From the NCBI RefSeq assembly GCF_036417845.1, contig NC_089981.1, positions 28,805,053-28,869,052 of the forward strand: a stretch of 64,000 nucleotides of DNA. Reading direction: 5' to 3'. The position numbers were made by a program, and so were the translations under genes. Numbering within the stretch: position 1 is the first letter of the stretch; each line of letters opens with the position of its first letter. This DNA is from Apteryx mantelli (Eukaryota; Chordata; Aves; Apterygiformes; Apterygidae). Below the pieces are notes generated by a model. The model searched no databases. It was not told the origin of the DNA and worked only from the letters and a program-made list of their open reading frames with translations. This document shows positions 27,055 to 40,748 of the stretch, piece by piece.

Positions 27055-30000
27055 CTCAAGTGCAAACTACAAGGTAACTGCAGGATGCACATTCTCAGAA
27101 ATAACATTTGTTTAGTCCTTTTGAAGAAAGAGGAAGCTCCTTGCAGCTGAAAATCACATACTTGCTTTACAAAAGATCATCTTTGCAGATTGTTGTGCAG
27201 GAAAGTGTGGTTTAAGATTTACAAACCGTGATCCCACTATCTCTATAGTACTTGTACCTTTTGTAAAAACTGAAGTAATCTGTTCTATGGATCTATTTAC
27301 AAAGTTGTTACCAGGCTGAATTGTCACATGCTGTTCACTTCCTGCTAGAAGTATTCAAACTGTGCAATAAAAATGATGATATTCCCCTACTGCTTTTATA
27401 ATTTCATCTCAATGTTTTACAGTTTTCAGGTAAAGCAAATAATGTTAAGCATAACTTAATAAGCAAAATAGCTTAAATAGCAAATAAGATAAGCATATCA
27501 CCATTATTTCAGCAGTCTGTTAGAAAGCTGCCTTGATAAACGTAAAACTTTTCTGCTAATCTTTGTAGAAATTAATAAAATACAGTTCACAGTGATCAAA
27601 CTTCACCTGTCAAGATGACCACAGATCAAAATATAGATTAAATCTAAACTTTCTACAAGCTCAGTAGTGTTTCTCGTGCCAGCCTGAGCTCCCCAAGATA
27701 AATTGAGTATTTTGCAGCTCATGTTCCACCCTCGATTCCGATTTTTTTAGAATTGTCTATCAGACATAGCCTGCAAAAGGAAACTTTTGCAAGTTGCAGT
27801 TCAGTTTCCTTTCCCTTGCGGAGGAGCATCAGAGGAGGAAAAGCAAATACAGTCCTGTCTCCCCTGGAACCAGTCTTCCAGCTGACAGAAGCTCCCAGGG
27901 TTGGAGCCCCTCCAGTAGCCGCCCATCACCTTGGCATCATGGCCTTGCTACCAGCAGAACATATCTTGCTGATATTCTCTTTAGATTTTCCCTAGCACAG
28001 AAGGAAAACAGCTCTAGTTGTAGGTACATATATTCTCTTGAGAGATTCTGTCCGAGGGCAGAATCCAGTGGAAATGGTTAGTAATCAGGTCGTCTTCTAT
28101 GAGGAAACAAAATTATGAATGTCTCAAAGTCACAACCAGTCATTTTTATTTTATTTTATTTTTTTAAGAGTGTTGCATTCTGACGTCTTTTTTTTTTTTT
28201 AAATGGACCAATTGTTGCAGTCTATATTGCATTTTATACCCAAGACCCACCTGTAGGAACAAATGAAAATAGGTAGACATCCACCAACTTTACTGAATTG
28301 ACATATCAGACAAATTCAAACCTACCTCAAAAGCTCACTTTTGATTGAAATTTCAAAGTTAGAGATCCCTTTAAAAATGAGCTGTGATAATGGTACCTGT
28401 GGTGTAACTAATAAACGTTATAAATGCTTATTGTATGAGCTCACTTTTTACAGCACATCTTCATCAATTATCTTCCAGAGGCAAATGTCCTTAGGGCAGC
28501 GCAGCTCCTCATCCTGCTTTGTCTCCTTTGTTTCTTGCAACTAGAGTTAAGATGACAAATTAGCACCTACAAAAACATACAATTTGTGCAATAGGAAGTT
28601 GAGGTCTTAAACTAACACATTGTTCAGATAGAGAAACCACAGCCCAGCACCAAAGCATGAATGCACAGAGAAAATTTGTGCAAACACAAAGACTAATATT
28701 GGGAAATGCTGTATCACCATAAATGCCAAACCAGTGGCTGAATGTGCAGAAGTGGGTTACCATACATTTTAATTTATGCTTTTTGCATAACTTTTGAAAC
28801 AATATACAAGTTTTCAAGGGGAGCAGAGGATAAGAGTGAGAAAAAATGTTAAAGTTTCCTGCTGAGCCACATATGCAAATGCTGCCACATTACCAGTGAC
28901 TTGGCTACACCGATGGGAAACAATAAGTCCAGCAGCAGTGATAATGAGGAATATAAACTCAGGCGCATTTGGAGATGTGAGGTGAGGGTCATGAGGCAGG
29001 GCATGGGAAAGGAAACAGATAAAGATGGGGAGAGGTGGGGAGACAGCTGACAGGCAGAGAGGCATACATGGAACGGGAAGAGAAGTAGCAAGCACTTGAC
29101 TTACCAGCCCAAATGTGGGAACAGAAAAGAAACTGTGTTTTGGGATTTCCCCTCAAGACCAGAAGATCAGTCAGGGCCATTGTAAGGCATCAGCAGCCCC
29201 AACACTGATGAAAGAGAAGCATCTGGATATTACAGGATTGGAACTTCTAGTAAGGCATTCATTTCATACAAGAGAAGTTAACAAAAGATACATTGTCATA
29301 ACTGTATTTCTGTATTTTAGAGCTAAAATCTTTATGCAAGTCTTTCAATTTTCTTTGTTCCTCCTTTTGCTCCAATTTAATCAGGTGGTTTGTATTTTCT
29401 TCCTTCCATAAAACTTGGACATTGCTACAAGAGGCATGTTGCAGCATTTTAAAGTGTTGTAACATTATTTCTACCAGTTTTGTCCGTAATTGCTTCATTA
29501 GCAGTATCTTAAATCGCCAAAAATTTTACTTTACTTGAAGCCACAAAACTATCCCCATTTACCAGAACATGATATATTAGGTAAATAACCAAAAGGAAAA
29601 TATTTCGCATTTAAAGTCAGTTGGTCTTCGTTCTTTTTAGCTTCCTTGCTCCTGCTCTCTGATTTTGCAAATCACCATAATATGAAAATCCCTTACTGGG
29701 ATATTTTCTCCTCCCAGGAGAAAAGAGAAAGTTGGTGTTGACAGTCATCCTTGGGTTTTCATACTAGACTTCACAGGAATTTCTTGTTAAGGCACTATAA
29801 AACGCAGAAATGTCACCAGTTTGAATTCAGTAATACCTGCCTACTTAATTAGCAATCTGAACAATTCACCTGAACATTCTCAAAAGCAGTTGTTTCAACA
29901 CATTCAGCACAAATGAGAGAAAAAAAAGCGACAAAGCAAAATCCCACATGCTTTTTCTCTTCAACAATCATTAAATCAAAACCAGTGCAAAACACTCAAC

Positions 30001-30100
30001 TATTTTAAACAAAAGCATCAACTGATCTGGGTAAATCAACTGAATAATTGTAATTAGAGTTGCCAGTAAAGGCAATTCACTTGTCTTTACTTGGCGCTCT
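27055..30100. other. TRIM66 5' intron or leader region
   Basis: Sequence between the first coding TRIM66 exon and the CpG island, probably the first intron. T-rich tracts occur at 28143-28165 and 28188-28200. A lysine/glutamate-rich minus-strand frame at 29259-29498 looks coiled-coil-like but is A-rich and lacks a donor, so I did not call it. Confidence 0.5.
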
Positions 30101-30124
30101 CACACTTCGGAAATACTCCCTGCC

Positions 30125-30600
30125 AGTATTTTGTCCAAAGAAACGGCTGCCCGCGGCGCCTCCCGGCCTCCTCACAGCGAGCGAGCGAGCGAGCGGGGCG
30201 CGCGCCCAGCGGCCAACCGCCCGCCGCAACGGCCGCCGCGGCAGGAGGCGCCCTCGCGCCCAACAGCCGCCACGGCAGGAGGCGCCGCGCCGCCTCGCGG
30301 GGCGGGGCCCCAGGATGAGTGACAGTGACGTCCGGCCGGCGCTCGGGGCGGGGCTGTGCCGCGTCAACGGAAGCGGCTTGCCGCGAGGCGCCGGCCGTTG
30401 GAGGCCGTTGCCAGGGCGAGGGGCGGCGCGGGAGCTCGGCGCCGCGTCCAGGGCTGCCCCGCGGCTCGGCGGCGGCAGAGCTGCCCTTCCAACAGCTTTT
30501 TGAACAGCTCAGGCCCGTCGCCAAAGTAACATTTATTCCTCCAGGCAGAGCAGAGGTGGGGGGGAGCTGGCATGGTACAGTGCAGGTTAGTGAGTGCATA
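30125..30600. promoter_or_regulatory. CpG island, likely TRIM66 promoter region
   Basis: An abrupt rise to very GC- and CpG-rich DNA inside AT-rich surroundings. It includes a run of gagc units (about 30177-30195), GC boxes (ggggcggggc) and a CRE-like tgacgtcc at about 30326. It lies upstream of the first TRIM66 coding exon with no other minus-strand gene between. On the minus strand an excellent donor, cgtatcg/gtgagt, follows 30677, so a non-coding TRIM66 first exon may end there with the island covering the start of intron 1. The long frames here on both strands reflect absence of AT-rich stops. Confidence 0.75.
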
Positions 30601-30676
30601 AGGCTCAGCTATGTTCAAAAAAGCACGTGCAGACCAGCGAAGCTGGCCGAGCCCATCGCTGGTGGCGTACACTCAC

Positions 30677-30730
30677 CGATACGCTGTTCACGCTGGCCGT
30701 GCTTCTCCTCCTGTCCAGCTGTAATTGTTC
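30677..30730 (-). other. Possible non-coding first exon of TRIM66
   Basis: Reading leftwards on the minus strand, the sequence reaches the near-consensus donor gtgagtgtac at 30676-30667, next to the CpG island. No other minus-strand gene starts nearby, so the simplest use is a 5' untranslated exon of TRIM66. The upstream end is a guess, and transcript evidence is absent. Confidence 0.35.
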
Positions 30731-33700
30731 ATCCTTGTATAATATTTATAGGCTTGCACTCAAGTGAATAATTCAGGACACAAGTGTAATTATGCTCTAA
30801 GTTAGCTTTTGAGAGATGCTTCATCAATACAGTACAATATGTGCTTCATTCAGTTTTACCTCACCTTTTTTCATATGCTTCCTTCTTTGTATACTGTTTG
30901 CAGATCATAGTGAAAGACTTAAGTAACTTAATCCCATCTTTTAGGGATGGGAAAAGCTCTGGCTTTTTCCAGCACATGAGGCTGGAGTCACATCCTGACA
31001 TTTCCAATTGTTGTCCTGTGCTACTGTTATTGAAGAATACTCATCTTTTTTCATTGACTTTGTTCATGCTTTAATCACCACATACCAGTAACACATCTAA
31101 GCATAAAACAGGTTGTTCAATTAAAAAAAGGCAATTAAAGGGAGCAAATTAGGAACAAGAATTTAAGCCACCAGGTATTAGCTATACCTCAGTTGCTCTT
31201 GAGGCTTCATGCATAGCTGTTCCGGTACCATAAAGGAATAGCTAGACAGTGATAATCAAAGAAAAGAAACTTTTTTCTGAAACTAAAAGGAAGAGTTAAA
31301 CTAGGTCATTAAAATAACTCTTTTGGGATGTGAACTCAACAATATTTAGCAATATTGCATATAGCATTTCATTACCAGTGATACTTAAAAATGTGAATAT
31401 CATGCTGTAATTGTCATTACTGAACTGTAGACAAACATGACTAAACAAATAATTCAAGATACACTGTGCTCACCTGATTAAGCCTTCATTGTAAGTAGAG
31501 ATTGTTAACTTTAACCTAATCATTAAGTTTATTATAGACATGGGGAAACTTTCTAAATAGAGCACCAACTGTTAGAGCTCTTCAGTAGAGCAGTGATGAT
31601 CAGATTCAGTAGAGCCCACAGGCTTCTGGCATGAAGAACTTTTTGTACTCATAAGACAACTGTACAAAATATCTATGTATTTTATATTAAGTCCCAAAGC
31701 ATAAAAGCTGCACCTACTTCTGTGTACCTCAGTGAGCTACAGCCACCTGCCTATTGTCACATGCACTTGGGAGTACTTCAGTGTAACTTGAGCTTTTCAC
31801 TGATTTTATGATCTGGTCAGGCATCAGATTACTGACAGAAAGGAGTAATAAAGGTCTCTTATTTTGTAGTGCTGCATAACTTACCTTTGAGGATTGAACT
31901 GAGTGCTTGATAGAGGTTCTGGTTACATTGCCTTCATTCTTGTTACTTGTCTTGCAGCCATGGTCTTCGCTGCCTGAAATGTGTTGAGTTGGACTCTGCT
32001 TTCTACAGCTCTCGGGTGAGGCTTTTTGCCCCCCCCACCCCCCAAATCCTCTACCTGATGAAAACAGTTTACGATAAAGGAATTAGTTGATTCTGTACCA
32101 TGCTAAGGCAATTTGTACAGCACAAGTGAACTGTTATGTTTCACTGAGCTTTAGCAGTGGTTGAACTGGATCACATACTAGAAGACAGTGGTTCCAGCAG
32201 TCACCAAGATAAAGAAAGTTCACATGCTGTCACCTCAGTATTTTACAGACTATCCTTGAATTGTAGCTCTTCACAACTAACAGTAGTGTCAATCAGCAAA
32301 GATAAACTGTTTTAATTAAAACAATGCACGTCAGCCCAAAACTTAATTATTGGCAAGTGCTAGGTTGAGATGGAAGGGATTGCAAGATTGTTTCACACAT
32401 ACCATAAGGTATTTTGTAGCTATTAGCAATACTTTAAGACTCTTAGTAGTAAGCATACAAAACAGGTGACAGTGTCTACACGGTTTTCATCAGACACTTA
32501 AAATAAGAGGTGGTGAAAAGCTGCTCACTATAGTATAGTGATAGTAATATAGTTTGATTTTTACCTTTAAAGGTTCTGCTTCAGCATACAGAGCCAAGCT
32601 TTGCATTAACAACTGAGGTCTGGTTTTGAGGTTAGCAGTCTGCAATGCTTTTCTTAATCATTTTAATGCAAACATATCAGAAATTCACTTAGTTGCTGAC
32701 ATAGTGCAGCTCCCAAGCTATGCCATTGCTTTACATCAGCTGTAGGCAAGGTCAGAGCTAGCAGGCACCATTACTGTCTCTCACATGGTACACTGAGAAA
32801 CTGCGTACCCTACTTGTGGAGGAGTGTATCAGTTGCAAAAGTTGATTAACAGTTATTATATTAATTCAGACATTAAGTAACAGTTTCAGTACATTGCTAC
32901 TGTTAGCTTATAGGAAGAATATTTGGACTGTGAATCCATGAAGGTAGCAATATACTGTTGCTAACCCCTAAAGGCACACCAACCTGGAACTGCCATGTTT
33001 AAATCCAGTAACTCTGACAAGAGGCTTTAAAAGCTTTTACCTGAACACAAGCTAACTAGTCTGCCATGTTACCAATAGGACAGATCCAGTATAATGCCAT
33101 TACAACCACTATGAATTAGTGAAATTCAGAATTAGTATCCTGTCAGGCCAATTTGATCCTGTGGTGGAAGAGGTCAGCCTCATCTGAAAGGCATTCAGTA
33201 CATTCACAGCAGGGTTTGGCCTAGATAAAGAGACTGAAAAAATAGTGTTATATTCACAAGGAAGATACAATTTACACTATATATGACTACAAGCCTTACG
33301 CTCTTACAATTATAGGATGCAAACACCTCAGTTTGTACTCTCAGTATTACAGCAGTAGTTTCTAGAACAGCACATAAGATTAAAACAGTCTACATTTTAG
33401 ATGTTGACTGCTGTCATAAGATAGACTGCTATCATGCATTGAGCCTAACAGCAGCAATTGAAGCACTGTAGGGACAAATACAGAAGTCATCACTTATAAA
33501 GCCCTTTCATTAACAATATCACTAAAACACAAACAAGAATTTGACCACGTTGTTGAACGAAGTTCAAAATACAGCTAATTGCTATGCATGATGCTGATGG
33601 AGGGAAGATCACTTTTTGTTGCAACCACAGGTGCTGCTAACTGTAAAGGGGCACACAACACAGGACTGTTCTGCTCAGAAGCTGGTGTTGCTCATGACAT

Positions 33701-34434
33701 AGCTGTATGCTAGACAGACCCCCTTAGCAGCATCTGTAGAAATAATGGATTCATACCTGCCTCAAGTGCTTCTAATGACAAAAGACTGGCAATCATAAAA
33801 TGAGACAGGAACCTGGGCTTGTTTAATTCCCACCTATAGCCACTTATTTCCCCCGATTCCCTGTTATACCCTACCTCCACCATTAGATGGAAACACAGCT
33901 AGAATTGTTGTGCAACCCCAGAAGGAAGCCTGGGGCCTACAAATCACAAATGATTGCCTACACTAAGTCTATTGCACCCATCAAGTTTTTATACTGTTAC
34001 CCACTCTGCATTGTTTCGTACTTTATCCTCACTAACTTTCCCATTCCCAAAAGCCAAGACAGAGTACCTGTAAGAGAATTCATCTAGATGTCATCTTAGT
34101 ATACAAAGTCTCATCAGTAGAAAATAAGTCACCCTATTAGAGTGAAGAGGATCACCCATCAACAACTGCACAAATACAGGAAGAACCTATCTATTTAACT
34201 ACCTTGTAAAGATAAAATAAGATATTATTACATGCCAAATAAGAACTGAATGCTGGACACTAACCAGGCAGCTCCAAATCATATTGAGAATCTGTCAAAC
34301 CACTGAACAAAAACAGCCAGTAATCACTAAGTGGACAAGAATTAAGTCTGAACAGTGTCTGGAAAGGCCACGAAAAAGATTTCAGAAACTTCTGTAAATC
34401 AAAATTAAATTGGCCACAAATTTTACACATTGTC
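30731..34434. other. Intergenic region between TRIM66 promoter and RPL27A 3' end
   Basis: About 3.7 kb of AT-rich DNA. Apart from the plus-strand candidate exon at 31958-32015 and a C-run at 32029-32043, I recognise nothing. No CR1 or other named element was seen. Confidence 0.55.
31958..32015 (+). other. Candidate plus-strand exon (unassigned transcript)
   Basis: A 58-bp segment flanked by a strong plus-strand acceptor (ttgttacttgtcttgcag) and a strong donor (tctcgg/gtgagg). One frame is open throughout (HGLRCLKCVELDSAFYSSR), entering with one base of a split codon and ending at a codon boundary. It lies about 1.4 kb downstream of the CpG island at 30.1-30.6 kb, which itself has a plus-strand donor near 30584 (gtgcag/gttagt). 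That donor's open frame is not in phase with this exon, so a divergent long non-coding RNA is more likely than a protein. Confidence 0.35.
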
Positions 34435-34440
34435 TTTATT
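34435..34440 (-). terminator. RPL27A: RPL27A polyadenylation signal
   Basis: AATAAA on the minus strand about 30 nt after the TAA stop, giving the very short 3' UTR typical of ribosomal protein genes. Cleavage is expected roughly 10-25 nt further left. Confidence 0.9.
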
Positions 34441-34469
34441 CAAAAAAGTTGAATAAAACATGAAGGCCT

Positions 34470-37662
<3,193 letters not shown>

Positions 37663-37694
37663 CTTGTCGGCGGCCGCGAGGGAAGAGAAAGAAC
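37663..37694 (-). promoter_or_regulatory. RPL27A: RPL27A transcription start with 5' TOP motif
   Basis: Just upstream of the ATG the minus strand reads ttctttctcttccctcg, a C followed by an unbroken pyrimidine run. This is the terminal oligopyrimidine (TOP) motif that places ribosomal protein mRNAs under mTOR/LARP1 translational control. A start at the C at 37691 would give a 29-nt leader; the exact base is inferred. Confidence 0.8.
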
Positions 37695-38309
37695 GCGGCG
37701 CTCGCGAGACTCAGGCAAGCCACGCGGGGGGCGGGCCTTGCGAGCTCTCGCGATATTTGGCCCGAGGCGGCGGGGGCGGGGCTAGGCCTCGCGAGAATCC
37801 CGGGGCGGCGGGGCGGCCGTTGCTTGGCGGGGGGCGGCGGCGCGCGTCGCCCGGGTGACGGTACGGGGAAAAAGGGCGGAAGAAGCTTCAAAGTAAGACA
37901 GAGCCGCCCGTGCGCGGCGGCCTCGGCGCGCCCGTGAGGGGACGCGGACTGGCGCTCCTCTGGCGCTGGGGGCAGCTTTCCTCACGACCGCCTTTCCCGC
38001 GCTAGCTCGCGGCGCGGCCCCGCGCGTTTCCCCGAGGGACGCGGCAGCCCCCGCAGCCGCGCTCGGGAGCAGGCTGCGCTCAGCAGGTCTCCGGGGAGCA
38101 CGAGCTGCCTCTCCCGCAGTGCCGCACAGCGCCTTCCTCTTGGCCGCGTGCGCTGCAGCAGAGGCAGCAACTCACTTCAAGCTCTCTTTGAATCTTTTAC
38201 CAGTTTGGGGGGGGAACCTGCTAGTTTGGTCACGTTTTTCTACACTGATAAGGGGGAGCTGTATGCTATGCACTTAAACACAACTACTTGTCACACTAGA
38301 GTAACAATT

Positions 38310-40713
38310 CCTGCAGCGTTTTATTGGTTTTCATACTTGTTTTTTATATATTTTATACCAAAAAATTTTATACAAATCTCTTCCAGTTCTAAAACACAGG
38401 TCTCACTACTGCACTTGTATTTCTTCAGGATTTCATTCTTAGTTAAACAGTGTACTCGCAACTGAAAACAGTGCTTTCACAGCTACTATACAGGGTGGAA
38501 TAATATACTCCATCTTTTTGGTTCATTTGATGCTTTGAAATACATCTTTGGATAACATTAGGATTGTCCTACATAGCCACTATAGAGAATCAAGAAGGCA
38601 CCTACAGGTTTTTGAAACGTGACCTCATCTCGTCTGATACTCTTCTCTGATTCACATTACAAAAATTGGAATGACATGGTGATGGGTAGTTTATTATTTG
38701 AAAGCTTTCTGCTTAGGTTTTCAAAGTGCATATAGAGGAAAACAGCTTCCAAATGGGAGACATTTTACAATGCCACATCCTTGTACAGCAGCGTCCTACG
38801 GCCTGGCCGTGTCTGCGTGGTGCTTGTAACAACTGTTCCCTCAGCAGCAGTTCCTTCAGCCAACGATGATGTTTTATCTGGCGTTTTCTCCATGTATTTA
38901 CCAGCAGCTGTCATTCATAAAATAGCCAGATTCTACCTATGAAAGTGAAGGTTATTCTTTCTGGTGCAAGGAACTAAATCTAGAAGTCATTCAGTAATTT
39001 ACAGCATATTATAAAGTAATACTAGTAGAAATTAGCATTTGTCATTACCTTTCCAATGAATCAAGGGGGCTTGGTATTTTACATTTTACAGATATTTCTT
39101 ATCATGTATGCTTAACAAGTTTTTGTATATACATGAGTGTGAGGGAAGAAAAAGAAAAAGGAAACGACTTCACCTTTTTAGTGAATAAACCCTCAATATT
39201 GTTCTATGAGGCTGACAGCAAACCAGAACCACTGCCAGGTTAGGAATTGCGCAAGCCTCAAAGCCAGTCTGATTAAGCAAAGAAATAACGCTGTAAATGG
39301 AAAGAAACACCCAGTTGGTTTTTGTTTTTTTTTTTAAGGGGTAGAATTTTCATTACCTGGCAGACTTGCAAATATTTTCAAATATTTTATGTTTTTTTCT
39401 TAAAACTAAGGAAAATCTTATAGAATAACAACAGCACGGGAGCAGAATCACAGTATGTTATGTTACCAGATTAAAGATAAATGTGATACTTAGGTAATAT
39501 TCATTGCCCTGCAGAATGCACAAACTAACCATTTCTGTCCTGCTGAATGGTCTTCACTGAGATGAAAGCACCACCTAGACAGAAAGAAACTATCATAAAA
39601 GATAGGTCATCAGCTCATCAGAAAGTTAGGCAAAGGCTCTCTAAAAATCAATCAACCTGAAAATATCACAGTTCAGGAATAGTATTTATGATATTAACAA
39701 TGACAAAAATTAATTTTCTGAAAAAAAAAGTTTATAAAGAGATGATTTTGTTAGCTTTAAATTAACAGAGCAGTGATATAAAATGTCATTTCAGTCCTAG
39801 TGAATAACATTAAGTAGGAAAAAAAAACCCTATATGTGTGAAATAGCAAACCTATTAAAAGACAGGTTCATAATAATCATTTTGTTTTTTAATTAAAAAT
39901 TCATTAAAAATAACAGAAAATTTACTCTGATTTTGTACCTACTCAACAGCAGAAATCTGCAAAGGTTTCCAATGAATATAAACAAACAGATATATTTACA
40001 CAGTTTATTAGAAACCATACATACATAAGTAAAGGATGTACTGTACCTAGTCATTGCAGCTTGCATGTCAAAGAACTGAGATTTCCTCATGTTTAGCAGT
40101 CCTAATGCAGAATGTGTTACAAGTAGTTTACTGACCAGAGTTCAACCAAGTGGAAGTTTTGTATTGTGAACCAAGTACCTTATTATAAAGTTACTCTGTT
40201 ATTTCTTTCTTTTAAAATGAATTAATTAGGAAAAAAATACCAACTCTGCAAAATGAAACCAGCCCCCCTGCACACAACCTCTCCCATGTACCTCAGAGTT
40301 CATTCATTACCGCAGTATTCAGGCATCAGTGTAGTTCTCATAAACATCCCTTGAAGTCAGTGGTTCTGCTGAGACAGTCAGCTGCACATAATCAGCTATT
40401 CAATTTTGCACCAAGCATAACTCAATTCGTACTAAAGAAAAAAGCACCTGTTATTCTCAGGAATATACAAATATTTACCACAGTTTTCCTTGCTCATTAC
40501 AAAATCAGTTACAAAAGCTTACGGCACATTATTTACAAATTCTATCCAAACACATAAAAGAGCCATCATCTGGCACACTAACAGCATCTGTAGTCACTTA
40601 AAGCTGTGGTCAGCTTGTTTCATTTTCCTCCCACACCAAAATCTGAAAAGTTGCAGGTGTCTCACGCACAGTGTCATAAATAGTCTTTGGGTTGGTGTTT
40701 CGGCAGAAAGGAG
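38310..40713 (-). other. DENND2B 3' UTR and intergenic space to RPL27A
   Basis: AT-rich region after the DENND2B stop. Minus-strand AATAAA signals occur near 38691-38697 (caaataataaact) and near 38321-38328 (ccaataaaac). Either could end the DENND2B transcript, leaving at most about 1-3 kb to the RPL27A promoter. Which is used cannot be told from sequence. No other gene is seen. Confidence 0.45.
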
Positions 40714-40748
40714 TTAATTCTTCTTGTGAAGGAACTTCATTTTGTTTC
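40714..40748 (-). CDS. DENND2B: DENND2B last coding exon with stop
   Basis: 35 coding nt after the acceptor ctgttttctttag, encoding GNKMKFLHKKN (the first glycine is split by the intron) and TAA at 40716-40714. The terminus matches human DENND2B from memory. Confidence 0.94.

Noticed and set aside
29259..29498. Minus-strand 79-codon lysine/glutamate-rich frame resembling a coiled coil between the TRIM66 promoter and first coding exon
   Set aside because: A-rich DNA gives such residues by chance; there is an AG before part of it but no usable donor, and no homology to TIF1 proteins.
30060..30771. Several overlapping open frames of 60-170 codons on both strands
   Set aside because: They coincide exactly with the CpG island, where stops are rare. 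Composition is Arg/Ala/Gly/Pro in all frames and no domain is seen.
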